Notes: generated by a model not told the origin, from the sequence alone. 64,000 bases of DNA from Cryptomeria japonica (GCF_030272615.1 NC_081408.1:606227673-606291672), one strand, 5' to 3'; shown: positions 1 to 11,048, counted from the stretch's first letter. Made by a program: numbers and translations.

Positions 1-1752
1 AGATAGAAGCAACTAGCAGTGAGGCCCCCAGTAATGAAACTGACTCCAAAGAAAAACAAGATGACCCCTAAGAAGAAGACTCAACAAACTATTGCTCCCA
101 TTGATAAACTTCTCAATGAAATAACAGAGTATGAAAAGCTAAAAAACATTAAAAAACTATATGACACACTATCGGTTGATGACAAGGAGAAAGTAGAGAA
201 CAGTGTAATCTTACACTTAGATATTTTCAAGAAATTTTTGATGCAAGTTGTTGATGAAATACCGACAAATCTATATAACAGACTAGAAGCTAGAAGAGTA
301 GCTATTATTGAGCTTGATAAGAAAATAAAGATTGAAAAAATACTTGTTGTACATCCCATCAACTCACCTAAGGAGATAGATCAATTAATCTCTGAGGCTA
401 ACCTATCAGTATTCTCAATTGCTCATCAACATGTAGCACTAATGGTAGGTAGAGTGAATGAGGTAACAAAAGAAACAACTGATGCATGGGACATATTCTT
501 GGTAGAAAAAGAGAAACAAGAAGAGTATCAAAAACCAAAACCCATCAAGGTATATCAAAAGGATAAGGGAAAAGGTAAGGTTGGTGGACCACCCAGTATA
601 AAAATAACAGATAACTTATCCCCACCACCTCTAGATACTCTACTAGTAGTTACTACTGACAATCAACCAGCTACTGAGAGTATGGACACACCACATGAGG
701 ATACAAATCTTGATTCTGAGGTGTTATATACAATGAACACTGACACTCAGAAAGTCAACATTGTGATGGATAAAGAATCAACTAGGAAATCAGATGTGGC
801 AATAGAGCCATCGGTAGAAAACATTACAGTGACCTTGGACACTGGAAAGGAAAAGACCACAAATGTAAATAATGATTCATCTACTAAGCCACTGACAACA
901 GGCAACACAAAAGAAAAACCGATAGTGGACAACACTAAGAAATAGGTAGAGCAACAAGCTCCCTCATAGGAACAGGTTCATGCAGAGACAGTGCCACTGA
1001 CAACAGTTGAGAAACCCAAACCTTTGCTTAGAGAAATGGAAACACAAACTGACCTACCAGAGGTCACTACAAGAAAAGAAGTTAATCACACCGGCGGAAT
1101 AGAGATTATTGGTTCTTCCATGGTAGAATTCAGACCAACAAATGTGATAGAAGTTCTATTGGATTCAATCAAGAAAATAACAGAGTGCAGTGCACAAGCA
1201 TACAAAGCTATTAATGATACAATCCTAATTTTGAAAATGATAGCACCCAAGTGTAATATGGATAATAAAGATTCTTTAAATCAACTTGACACATTGTCTA
1301 AGTATAATACTGACAACATTGTGATAGTTGAACAAATAAATGAGGAAGCATTCAAAGAGAAAATTGAGAAAGAAAAACATAAATTATTTGAAGAGGAAAT
1401 AAAGAAGTGCATGAGACAATTTGACACTCTTTTACTGACACTATATAAAACACTAAAAGAATTTAAAAATTTGTACAGAGATACATGTAAAACAAAATTT
1501 TTGACAGTAGATATAGAAAAGAAGATCAATATGGTACAAGAAGAAATAAATAAATTAGCTGTTGATTTCATTAATTCATCTGAACCATTATCAATTTTTA
1601 AGCAAAAAATAATAGGTTTTGAGGAGGAACTTCATAAATTTGAAAGAGAGAAAGAAAGAATAAAAGGAAAGCAAAAGATCTGAATTGGAGACTGAGTCCA
1701 AAATTGGACTACCTCCCCTCCTTGAGAAAAGAGATATCTGAGGCATTGGTTC
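1..1752 (+). pseudogene. Copia-1 accessory ORF (coiled-coil, Sirevirus-like third ORF), 5' part
   Basis: A lysine-rich reading frame enters from the left edge (a TAG lies at 4-6, the first ATG at 19) and runs in frame 1 to 1683. Two TAG codons (943-945 and 967-969) interrupt it; each is one C-to-T change from CAG. The start is basic (repeated PKK motifs). Around 1320-1680 the protein is rich in E, K, L and I in heptad-like spacing, which suggests a coiled coil. A one-base slip near 1670 moves the frame. The frame resumes beyond element A at 9570, so the gene was cut by that insertion. The position just before a copia polypurine tract and 3' LTR fits the extra ORF that Sireviruses carry after pol. 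Function is unknown; I saw no transmembrane segment that would make it an envelope. Confidence 0.6.
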
Positions 1753-1955
1753 TGTAGCGTCCTAAAATTGCGACACTTGCAATTTCAACTACATTTCGGT
1801 CTTCACGATGGCGGCGCGACACGCAACCTGAATGGAGACCCCGAAACCTCTTTTCGACACTGAAAACTGCATTTTCTTGCACCCTGGCCTGAACCTCCTT
1901 TGCACCCTGCTGTCCCGGGAGGTGGGACCAGAGCGCCCAACGCCCTAGTCCTTCA

Positions 1956-1982
1956 GGACCAGGGTGCCCAGCGCCCTGGTCC
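1956..1982. repeat. GC-rich perfect-type hairpin in element A 5' LTR
   Basis: Arms GGACCAGGGTGC and GCGCCCTGGTCC around the loop CCA; the 3' LTR copy at 8540-8566 pairs perfectly over 12 bp. A second, weaker unit lies just upstream (about 1924-1950). In the 3' LTR that unit has changed on both arms (GCG/CGC to GCAC/GTGC) and can still pair. Confidence 0.8.
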
Positions 1983-2105
1983 CTGGGCCTATTTTGGGCC
2001 CGGTCTCCTAAGGGGTCTCGGGTCTTTTTGTTTGCAATTTGGAAATTATCATTCCCTGGTCGGCCTAAGGTCGGGAAAATCAGTCTATCAGCCCTAATTG
2101 ACAAG

Positions 2106-2113
2106 TATATAAA
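2106..2113 (+). promoter_or_regulatory. TATA-like box in element A 5' LTR
   Basis: TATATAAA, 353 bp into the LTR; the same box sits at 8690-8697 in the 3' LTR. It is the only good TATA match in the LTR and is the likely U3/R promoter. The start site is inferred, not seen. Confidence 0.55.
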
Positions 2114-2980
2114 CTACATTTTCCTCTTTCATTCGACATGATGGAAAAAGCGTGGAAATTATACTCAAGCATTCAAGCATTCAAGCATTCCTTCAAGCAA
2201 TTGATCATTTCAAGTCTCCATTCAAGGCTAAGTGTTGCATTCAAGTCAAGGATTCAACCATTGAAGAGGAGATCACATACCACATGCTACAACATACAAC
2301 ATACAACATCTATACCTTCGCACATAAGGATACAAACATCCTTAGAACAAGGTATTAGTACTTGTTTTACATTACAGACATTTACATTTACAGCACTTGC
2401 TCATTTCTTGGTTAATTCCAAAACCGGGGTTTGACCTAAAGGCAAACCCCTAATCCCTAACCCCCTAATCATCTTCGCTTTTCTGTGTGTAGGTTGCAGG
2501 TACGCGGCTGAAATTGAAGATCTGGAATCCTTGTGCAGAGACGAACAGATCCCCCTTCGTTTCGCAGATTTTTCGGAGGACCGTGGCGCTCAGGCGCCAT
2601 CGTCCTGACAACTTTTGCTCAAATTTGTAGGACAGTGCCGTATCGACATTTTACTGCTAATTCCAGGTCCGCAGCTTCATCCTATATCCCTATCTCAGTT
2701 TATAAGTGAATCTTTGTCACTTTCTATGCATTCCTAGCTTAATTCTTCTATCAACATTCTTTACAAAAGAGGGTAGCCTTGCTTTCTTAACCCTTGAGAC
2801 TCATTTAGCATCCAATCTTGCATTGTGTGGGATTGGATCTTGTGGGTTTCAACCCCTCTTTTGAATGTAAAGTCTCTCCCCTAAGTGAAAACCATCAACC
2901 CAAGTGAATCTCCCTTCTCTCTCCTTGGAGTTGGAAGAGGGGAGAGCAACTAGGGTTCGATCGCGATTTTCCGCTTTACA

Positions 2981-3002
2981 TTTTGGTGAACCCGATGTGA
3001 AC
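2981..3002 (+). other. Primer-binding site of element A
   Basis: TTTTGGTGAACCCGATGTG directly follows the LTR end. Element C has the same first 15 bases (TTTTGGTGAACCCGA) at the same place. The tRNA that would pair here was not identified. Confidence 0.75.
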
Positions 3003-3334
3003 ATCCTTTCTGATTATTCATAGTTAGATCTGAAAATTGGATTCCTTGATTACATTTCCATGTTTGATCTTTGGCAAAATTTTAGAGGTTAATTGCATAA
3101 AAACCCTAAATTTTCTTTTTAGTAATTAAGCTTGTGAAATGTTTAATTATTAATGCTTGTTTCAGATCTGCCCTTCTATTACAAATTATCAATTCATATT
3201 TGTGCTTTAATTTTGAAAATTAAGTGGTTAAGTGTCAAAACCCTAATTTTTGAAACCCTCTTGATTCAACCTTTGTCCGACAATTTCACTGATCAAAACA
3301 TCTCCAAATCAGCTGTAACTTTGGATTCCACAAT

Positions 3335-3490
3335 AAAATCACAATATCTTTCATCCCTGAAAATTTGGAAAAAAGTTTCGAGGACCGTGTGCACTCCGAG
3401 CACCATCGTCCCCGACATTTTTTCTGAAATTTTGGGAGCGAGATCTTACTGTATTTTCCTGCTAAAATCCAGAATTTTGGCTGATTTTAT
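3335..3490 (+). repeat. Leader direct repeat, copy 1 (hairpin module)
   Basis: About 156 bp, starting near a CTTTCATCCCTG motif and ending near GGCTGATTTTA. It contains the dyad GGACCGTG (3383-3390) ... CATCGTCC (3405-3412). Confidence 0.8.
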
Positions 3491-3956
3491 CAATTTTAAC
3501 ACCTTCAAAATTACAGTCAAAGTTGGTCTAGGGATTGCTTGGATTAACGCTTCTAATCATTCAAAAATTGTTGAAATTGAAATTTTGTGTCAAAATTGTG
3601 TTCTTATTGTCCTAAATCTGAAAAGTGTGTTTGCATTCATTCAAAATTTTAGTGCTTTATTCAAATTCTTACAATTTGTGACTTTTGAAATTAAGTGCTT
3701 AATTACAACAACTTTGATTTCCGCTTTCAAAATCGAATTTTGTGTGAAATTGAATCAACCTTCAAATTTCGAAACTTGCATTGCTCTTAACATTCCCTCT
3801 AAAATCATAAAATTCAAAATTTCAGTTTCCCTCTCTTTTTCAAAATTCAAATTTTGCATTTTTCGACAATCTTGGTAGGGTTCAATTTTGAGATTGCAAC
3901 TTTAATTTGGCCTATCTACAGATCGTAAAATCACTCAATTTTTTCAGATTAGCTTT

Positions 3957-4113
3957 AAAATCATCATACCTTTCATCCCTGCAAATTTCGAAAAAAGTTG
4001 CAAGGACCGTGTTGCACTCCGAGCGCCACGGTCCCGGACATTTTTTCCGAAATTTCGGGAGACTGTCGTGATTGCATTTAACAGCTTAAATCCAGAAGAT
4101 TGGCTGATTTTAC
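3957..4113 (+). repeat. Leader direct repeat, copy 2 (hairpin module)
   Basis: Diverged copy of 3335-3490, about 620 bp downstream. Here the dyad is perfect: GGACCGTG (4004-4011) and CACGGTCC (4027-4034) around a GCACTCCGAGC-type loop. Confidence 0.8.
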
Positions 4114-4161
4114 TGAAAATTGCTACCTCTAAATTCAAAACTTTCTCTCTCTCTCTAGTGC

Positions 4162-5505
4162 ATGAGTTTTACAACAATAAGCCCTACTTACACTATTCCC
4201 GTTAGACGAAGCCGTAGAATTAAGTCTTTCCGAGGTTTAACTACTGAGGAGATGGAACCTAATTTGAATAGCCTTTTTAACGAGGACATGGGTAATTCCT
4301 CTAATCCTCTTAATGATGAAGAAGCTCTCCATGAGGTTTCTGTAGAACAACTTTCAAAATTGGATAACCAATTTGACGATTTTCGACAATGGATGTCTCA
4401 AGAATACCCTGATAGTCAAGCTCTTCCTTTAATTGAGGGTCTAAAACGTATGCTTCAAAGTGATAAGAATGGAATTGATATTTTGCGTGGTATTGCACAC
4501 ATTGTGGATTCGAATGTGATGCCTATGAAGAGTTGTGCTGAAAATTTGGGTTATACACAACCTCCTACTCAAGTCAATCATTCTATTCCTTTGATGACTC
4601 CTATTGCTAGCGTACCTACCTTTACATCAAACATAATGGCTACTTCTACACAAGACATTCCTCCTGTGATCACCAGTCATGGGGGCAACCCTTCTTCTTC
4701 AATTAACACTCTTCCTTCATTTAATCCGACTTCTTCATTCATTCCTTCAATGAGTGTCCCTATTATATCTCCACAAATGAACATGACGCAAGGGGGCAAT
4801 TCCTTTAACCCTTCCATTCCTCCTTGTAGTGTTCCTCCTTTCCAATCATCTCCTATGACTAACTATCATAGTGTCCCACCACCTTACTCTCTACCTTCTT
4901 TCAATAACATAACACCTCCATCTCAATCTAAAACATCTAATATGAACTCTTCAACTGAAGCGACCATTATCAATCTTGCACAAACTGTCTCTTCTTTACA
5001 GCAACAAATTGCCTCTATGAATCAATCTAAGTTTAGTGTGCCCACATTTGATGTTGCGAGCCCACTTTCTCTTGACATTGTTCGAGCTATCCCTCCTAAA
5101 CATGTTGAAATCCCGCATTTGGAACTGTATAATGGTAAAGGTGATCCTCTAACACATGTTAAGACTTTTCAAACAATTTGTACTGATTTTGCTTATGACC
5201 AAAGGTTGCTTGCAAAATTGTTTACTAGAACATTAAGAGACAAAGCCCTACAATGTTATTGCTCGTTGCCTTCTTATTCTATTACTTCTTTCGAACAACT
5301 TGCAAATGCTTTCATTCAACAATTTCAAAACAATATAAGTCCTAAAGTTACTTTGATTGATTTAATGCATTGTAAACAAGGTGTTAAAGAAAAAGTGATT
5401 GATTTCATTGGTAGATATAAGCATTTGTATGCTCAAATTTCCTTTCCAGTGCCTGACAATGATATTCAAAGAATCTTTATTTCTAATTTACAAAAAGATA
5501 TTTGA
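4162..5505 (+). pseudogene. gag: Element A gag, N-terminal and capsid part
   Basis: The ATG at 4162 opens a 447-codon frame. After a low-complexity, P/S/N-rich N-terminal half comes a retrotransposon Gag capsid domain (about residues 310-447): the LELYNGKGDPLTHVKTF opening, the FEQLANAFIQQF helix and the KEKVIDFIGRYKHLYAQI segment match the plant gypsy gag family. The frame ends at TGA 5503-5505 but continues without a shift into the next segment, so one nonsense change (CGA to TGA would explain it) splits gag. Gag would form the virus-like particle that packages element RNA. No pol follows, so this gag would act for itself and for partners only if RT is supplied in trans. Confidence 0.85.
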
Positions 5506-7113
5506 GACAAACTTCTGTTTTCTGAGTTTACTTCTTTCCAACAGTTGTGTGCAACTCTTCACAATTATCAACTGACTGTGAGTCAAATGGAACAATCACA
5601 TCCTATGGCTCCGAGTGATAAGGGTGATAGCAGTCAACAACCATTTGGGAAGTTTAAACCGAACAGAGATTCCATCAAATTCAATGAAAACATCATCAAC
5701 AACAATGTGAATGCAGCATCAGGTGTGCCTCCTATTTCTAAATTTTTCAAGAAAGAAAGAAAGTATACTCCTTTGAATGAATCATTGCATAGTATTATGA
5801 ATAAGTTATTGGAACAAAATGTGCTTACTCTTCCTCCTATAAGGAAAATTGATCCTGCAAAGATTACTTCACCTTATTTTGATAACAAAGCTTTTTGTCA
5901 ATTTCATCGTCAGCCTAGGCATGATACTGAAAAATGTTTTTCTTTAAAGGGTAAAATTCAAGATTTGATTGATAATAATACTATTTCTGTTTCTGGAGTG
6001 AATGATAAAGGCAATACATCTGTAGCTCCTCCTAATCAAGATCTTCAGATTTTCACTGATCCATTACCTTCTCATACCTCTAATGCAATTGAGGCTAATG
6101 ATTCCTCTCTCTCATCTGATGGTCTTGTGTCTATGACTCCGAATGTGATTAACTTTGTAGAGCAGCAAGAAAACCCTAAAGAACCTTCCATCACATTTGA
6201 TTCCAGTGAAACCATTAGGGCACCTGATGGTCCTTTATACATAGTTGCAAAAGTCAAGAATACACCTTGCCGTGGAGTGCTTATTGATCCTTCGTGCATG
6301 GTTAATGTTATTACTGAAGAATTTCTTTTTACTTTGCAATTGAATCAAGTGATTTATGACAAAATTGATGTGATTGTGAAACTATTTGATGCATTTTCTT
6401 CTCCTGCAATTGGTTCTATTACATTGCCTATTGAGGTCCATAACAAATCCCTTGATGTGAACTTTGCTATTATTCCTTCATCCGAACAATTTCATGTGAA
6501 GCTTGGCTATCCTTGGCTATCTTCCATGAAAGCTATTGCTTCTCCTATTCATAAGTGTTTGAAATTTCCCCATAATGGTGAAGTTGTTACTGTCAATCAT
6601 AGTCTCTTTAAACCAGCTGAAAGAACCTCTAGTGTTCCTATTGATTACTTTTGGCCTAAACAATTCCAATCTCTTCCTCCGCGAAGTGATCATCTTTTCA
6701 AATCTTATCAAAAGTGGAAAACAGATATGATCCTATCTCTAAGTGAACCTAGAACACCTAAACTTGATATTCCTATTGTTCTTGAGAAGGAAGTTCTTCC
6801 TTTGAAAGATAAAACTAATGTCTTTCCTCAAGAAGATTCCCAACCCATCCCTATGGATGTGACTATGTCTATGCCTAATAAACTTTCTAAAGGTAGACCT
6901 ATCCCTCCTCGTCATGATGGACTTGGTCTTCTTCCTAAACCAAAAATTCCTCCTTTATATGGAGCAGTTCCTCCTCCTTCTTTTTATAGAGAGAAGAGAC
7001 CTCCTTCTTCTCCTATTTTCCAGCCTAAGAGACCACAACCTAAACACCCAAGTGCTAAGGATGAGAACATTCCTCCTCCTCAATCTCCTAATCTTCCTAC
7101 TAAGACTAGATGA
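5506..7113 (+). pseudogene. Element A gag C-terminus, zinc knuckle and protease-like domain
   Basis: Same frame as the upstream gag. It opens with the end of the capsid domain, then a CCHC-type variant knuckle CQFHRQPRHDTEKCF (about 5896-5940, C-x2-H-x4-H-x4-C spacing). A retropepsin-like fold follows (about 6220-6600): the GVLID strand, the P-I-E-V loop and the LGYPWL motif that aligns with the LGRPWI of elements B and C. The catalytic triad reads D-P-S (D codon at 6286) where the family has D-[ST/G/N]-G, so activity is doubtful. The remaining about 170 codons are proline-rich. It ends at TGA 7111-7113, another stop one step from CGA. Confidence 0.75.
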
Positions 7114-7587
7114 AATCGTTCTGCACGTGAATGTCGATGAAAGCGTCGTCTTAGAGCTCAAGCAGCTGCTTCTCAAACTTTGCAATCTCCAAAAACACCT
7201 TCAACAAGCATTATTCCATTTTCTCCAAAATCTCCAAAACATAAGATGCATGATGGTCTTGATCCTGTGTGAATTAAAGACCCTATTTTTATAAATCTTG
7301 ATGATGCTATAGATGAAAATGTTATTCATGATGAAAATGTTACTTCTCTTGCTTCTGATAGTGAATATGAACTTGTTGATATTGATAACCATTTATCTAA
7401 TGAATTTTCTAAAGCACTTATCCTAGCTCCTAGACAAGAACAATGTGGCTCGGAACATGAACATAGCCCTTGTTTGGATCTTGTGATAGCTCCATCTGCT
7501 GTGTTGAATGTTCCTCCTCTAGCGTGTTCCCTGCCTTCCCGAAACATTGATCAGCAAGATCGAGGGGTAGATGACGTGCTAGACTAG
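7114..7587 (+). pseudogene. Element A gag-pro ORF, arginine-rich tail
   Basis: Frame 1 continues past the TGA at 7111 to a TAG at 7585-7587, with two more TGA stops at 7138 and 7270. The first 30 codons are strongly basic (many CGT/CGA arginines), like a nuclear-localisation or RNA-binding patch; the rest is acidic. All four internal stops in this ORF (5503, 7111, 7138, 7270) are TGA. No family match is recognised for the tail. Confidence 0.55.
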
Positions 7588-8336
7588 TTTCATTAGCATA
7601 GCAGATTCTCTCCTCCTCTCTTGTGTTACTTCTTCTATATGTTATTCTCATTCTTCTATTTGTTGTCCTTAGTGTTGTCTACTTGAGGACGATGCAAAGC
7701 ATTGAGATCTCTCGATCTCTCTCATGTTGACTCAAAAGACACAGGTGTTCCCTTCTTCTAGGTGACCTTCCTTGATTGGGGAATGAAGAACAATTATGCA
7801 TACATACATATGATATATATACATGACTTATCATACAGGATACTGACCCTGAGGAAAGCGAAGTCACCTCGTGCTTTGTGTTTTGTGTCTATTATCCTTG
7901 GGTTTATCTCACACTTGGTGGCTAAATCTTTGCGATAACGTGCTCCTTTTCCTTTCTCATTTCTTATGTGTATCACTACGTTAAAACAATCACCCCCGGT
8001 GAGGCGTGTACGATCGCTTTAATGTAGGGGGGCATACATCCCGTTCATATCTTTTCAAGATACTTGAAAATTTCTTGACAAATTTAGCTTTGCCTTGAAA
8101 ATTTTTGATATCTTTCTTGCATGACTCATAGTGAGGGAACCTTACTACTGACAATCATGGTTCTCCCTCGTGATCTTCCCTTTTACTTTGTCAATCAAAG
8201 TCGTAAGATCCTTAGTCCACTGGGGGCTTGGTGTATCTTGCCTCCTTGACGTGGTGAAAGTTTTTCAATGTTGTTTCCTTGTACTTTACCGAAAGTATGA
8301 GCGTACGCCTATACTCCCGCTAAAGTGGGGGCTAAA
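7588..8336 (+). other. Element A 3' untranslated region with polypurine tract
   Basis: No coding signal. The last bases before the LTR are AAGTGGGGGCTAAA (8323-8336), a polypurine-type tract preceded by CCGCT. Element C ends in nearly the same sequence. Confidence 0.75.
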
Positions 8337-9564
8337 TGTAGCATCCTAAAATTGTGACACTTGCAATTTCGACTGCATTTCGGTCTTCACGATGGCGGCG
8401 CGACACGCAACCTGAATGGAGACCCCGAAACCTCTTTTCAACACTGAAAACTGCATTTTCTTGCACCCTGGCCTGAACCTCCTTTGCACCCTACTGTCCC
8501 AGGAGGTGGGACCAGAGCACCTAGTGCCCTAGTCCTTCAGGACCAGGGCGCCCAGCGCCCTGGTCCCTGGGCCTATTTTGGGCCCGGTCTCCTAAGGGGT
8601 CTCGGGTCTTTTTGTTTGCAATTTGGAAATTATCATTCCCTGGTCGGCCTAAGGTCAAGAAAATCAGTCTATCAGCCCTAATTGACAAGTATATAAACTA
8701 CATTTTCCTCTTTCATTCGACATGATGGAAAAAGCATGGAAATTATACTCAAGCATTCAAGCATTCAAGCATTCCTTCAAGCAATTGATCATTTCAAGTC
8801 TCCATTCAAGGCTAAGTGTTGCATTCAAGTCAAGGATTCAACCATTGAAGAGGAGATCACATACCACATGCTACAATATACAACATACAACATCTATACC
8901 TTCGCAGATAAGGATACAAACATCCTTAGAACAAGGCATTAGTACTTGTTTTACATTACAGACATTTACATTTACAGCACTTGCTCATTTCTTGGTTAAT
9001 TCCAAAATCGGGGTTTGACCTAAAGGCAAACCCCTAATCCCTAACCCCCCAATCGTCTTCGCTTTTCTGTGTGTAGGTTGTAGGTACGCGGCTGAAATTG
9101 AAGATCTGGAATCCTTGTGCAGAGACGAACAGATCCCCCTTCGTTTCGCAGATTTTTCGGAGGACCGTGGCGCTCGGGCGCCATCGTCCCGACAACTTTT
9201 TCTCAAATTTGTAGGACAGCGCCGTATCGACATTTTACTGCTAATTCCAGGTCCGCAGCTTCATCCTATATCCCTATCTTAGTTTATAAGCGAATCTTTG
9301 TCACTTTCTATGCATTCCTAGCTTAATTCTTCTATCAACATTCTTTACAAAAGAGGGTAGCCTTGCTTTCTTAACCCTTGAAACTCATTTAGCATCCAAT
9401 CTTGCATTGTGTGGGATTGGATCTTGTGGGTTTGAACCCCTCTTTTGAATGTAAATTCTCTCCCCTAAGTGAAAACCATCAACCCTAGTGAATCTCCCTT
9501 CTCTCTCCTTGGAGTTGGAAGAGGGGAGAGCAACTAGGGTTCGATCGCGATTTTCCGCTTTACA
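8337..9564 (+). repeat. 3' LTR of element A
   Basis: 1,228 bp; starts TGTAGCATCC, ends CGCTTTACA, followed by the target duplication GGTTC (9565-9569). About 32 mismatches to the 5' LTR, mostly C/T and G/A. It includes hairpins at 8540-8566 and 9162-9189 and a TATA box at 8690. Confidence 0.95.
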
Positions 9565-9569
9565 GGTTC

Positions 9570-9724
9570 AAGGACATAAGACACTAGAACAACAAATGCA
9601 ACACCTCACTGGTACAATTTAGAGGATAGAGGCCGCATTAAAGGACAGTGAATGGTTCACTGAGAGCTTGAATCTAGTATTGGTAGACCTTTTTCAGATT
9701 GTAACCAACCGGTTACAGGGATGA
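9570..9724 (+). pseudogene. Copia-1 accessory ORF, 3' end
   Basis: The frame broken by element A resumes with a Q/L-rich helix (GHKTLEQQMQHLTGTI), has one TAG where CAG is expected, and stops at TGA 9722-9724. Removing element A and one copy of GGTTC joins the two parts in frame across the insertion point. Confidence 0.6.
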
Positions 9725-9999
9725 AGCTGGAAACCACACTCAGTTGATACTTTGACAACCTTTGTCATTGATGCCAAAGGGGGAGTAGTGGTAATGAGAA
9801 AAGTGATTAGCAAGGAAAAATGATTAGTAGAGAAAAATGATTAGCAGAAGACACCATCATCTCAGGGGGAGCACATATGATTTGGTACATAGTTTTTGGT
9901 AAGACAGTTTTTGGTAAAGATAATTTTGGCAAATTCTTTTTGGATGACACTTTTTGGATTTTTCTCACGAGTGTTGCCATCAATGCCAAAGGGGGAGAT
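9725..9999 (+). other. Copia-1 3' UTR with two polypurine tracts
   Basis: CCAAAGGGGGAG occurs at about 9774-9785 and again at about 9986-9997, directly before the LTR. Each is preceded by a similar CAT(T/C)(G/A)ATG context. Repeated polypurine tracts before the 3' LTR are a known Sirevirus trait. Confidence 0.7.
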
Positions 10000-10782
10000 T
10001 GTTGGCAAATCCATACTCTAATGATAAATTGTAGGTGATTGAAGGTTTTGTCATTGATGGAAACCTTGCAATCATATGATACCGGCAAGACAATTTACCG
10101 ACACCAACAATGACAAACTCTACACCGACAATGAAAGAAAGGATATCGACACCCAGGCCGAAAAGAATTTTATTTGTAATATATTTTGTAATTAATTGTA
10201 AAATCATTGTAAGCCGACATGGTGAGTTGTAAGATGACTCATATATGTATGAGATCATTGTAGAATATTTTGTAATAAGGTGATAGGAAAAATTATGCAG
10301 ACCTAACATGCGAATTATAGATTAAGGGTTTATGTATGAAGCAAAGCTAAAACTGGTACTAGATCTGGCATAGCAGATGCTAGTTTGAAGAAGTACAAGA
10401 CATTACATTTGTATAATCCATTTTTGTAAGTTAGTGTGACTTCCTTTGTAATTGAGTAGTGAGCTTTAGGCACTTGGCCTTCCTGCATGTGGAGGCCCCT
10501 ATTGTAGCAGTAATATTCCCTTATTGGCAAGTAAGTGAATATTGTGGGTCACAAATCCCACTGAGGTTTTTCCCACACTGGGTTTCCTCATTAAAATATT
10601 GTGTTATGGTGTGCTCTTCATGTGGTTATTGTTTTTCTTGTTTACTGCATTACTTTTGAATTACTGGTACATAGTATTGATATGCTTTACATGTTTTAAA
10701 TCAACTAAATTCGTTAACCAGTTAGATACTGATTCACCCCCCCTCTCAGTATCTTTGGGAATCCTAAAACTCTAGCTCTACA
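10000..10782 (+). repeat. 3' LTR of copia-1
   Basis: Starts TGTTGGCAAATCC after the polypurine tract. It contains the block GGTTTTTCCCACACTGGG shared by the other copia LTRs here and ends CTCTACA after the usual CACCCCCC...CTCAGT stretch. The 5' LTR is outside the window, so the right edge is set by pattern, not by comparison. Confidence 0.7.
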
Positions 10783-11010
10783 ATCATTCTCAAGTTCCTT
10801 ATCTAGGCCTGTTGGAGGAGGATTACCAAATGCCGGATTAAATGATGTAACACCTTTCTTAGTGATCTCCCAAACTTCCTTTCCAAGACATCTTAGATGA
10901 GTCTCCATCTGAATCTTTCATACCCTGTAATTTGTTCCATCAAGCCTAGGAATTTCTCTCTGGAAAACAATCGAAGATGTACTTGATGAACTTGAACTAC
11001 TAGATGCCAT
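10783..11010 (-). pseudogene. gag: Copia-3 gag, N-terminal fragment
   Basis: On the minus strand an ATG at 11010-11008 opens a copia Gag start (MASSSSSSS-like, then IPRLDGTNYRV and METHLRCLGKEVWE). This is the typical UBN2/DUF4219-type N-terminus of plant copia. One TGA replaces the expected W after NYRV. The fragment is cut by copia-1 at 10782/10783; the rest of the element lies beyond the left edge of the window. Confidence 0.7.
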
Positions 11011-11048
11011 AGGATCTTCCTCAAGAGGTTAAGCTTCTATAGAGAGGA

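Larger units (their letters stand above)
1753..2980 (+). repeat. 5' LTR of element A
   Basis: Starts TGTAGCGTCC, ends CGCTTTACA. It carries GC-rich palindromes at about 1920-1990 and 2578-2605, a TATA-like box at 2106, and an apparent short ORF that is only a by-product of the GC-rich repeat. The partner at 8337-9564 has the same length. Confidence 0.95.
3003..4161 (+). other. Element A leader with internal duplication
   Basis: About 1.2 kb of AT-rich, non-coding leader before the gag ATG. The open frame at 3153-3878 has skewed F/I/K composition and no recognisable domain, so I treat it as chance. A diverged direct repeat (3335-3490 and 3957-4113) occupies much of the leader. A CT run (about 4143-4157) lies just before the start codon. 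Confidence 0.7.
1753..9564 (+). mobile_element. Element A: gag-only (non-autonomous) Ty3/gypsy LTR retrotransposon, full length
   Basis: Two LTRs of exactly 1,228 bp (1753-2980 and 8337-9564) begin TGTAGC and end TTTACA. They are flanked by the 5-bp target duplication GGTTC (1748-1752 and 9565-9569). A primer-binding site follows the 5' LTR and a purine-rich tract precedes the 3' LTR. The 5.36-kb interior codes for gag, a zinc knuckle and a protease-like domain; no reverse transcriptase, RNase H or integrase motif is present in any frame. I count about 32 differences between the LTRs (about 2.6%), roughly 27 of them transitions, so the copy is not new. It would need Pol from elsewhere. It is inserted in the accessory ORF of copia-1. 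Confidence 0.93.

Noticed and set aside
19-1683. Envelope gene in copia-1
   Set aside because: No signal peptide or membrane segment is visible; the protein is charged and coiled-coil-like.
1900-2097. GC-rich open frame in the element A LTR (also at 8484-8681)
   Set aside because: It is the palindrome region read as protein; the frame is only 65 codons, has no domain, and similar frames appear on both strands.
3153-3878. 241-codon open frame in the element A leader
   Set aside because: Skewed F/I/K/N composition, no domain, overlaps the duplicated hairpin block; most likely chance in AT-rich leader.
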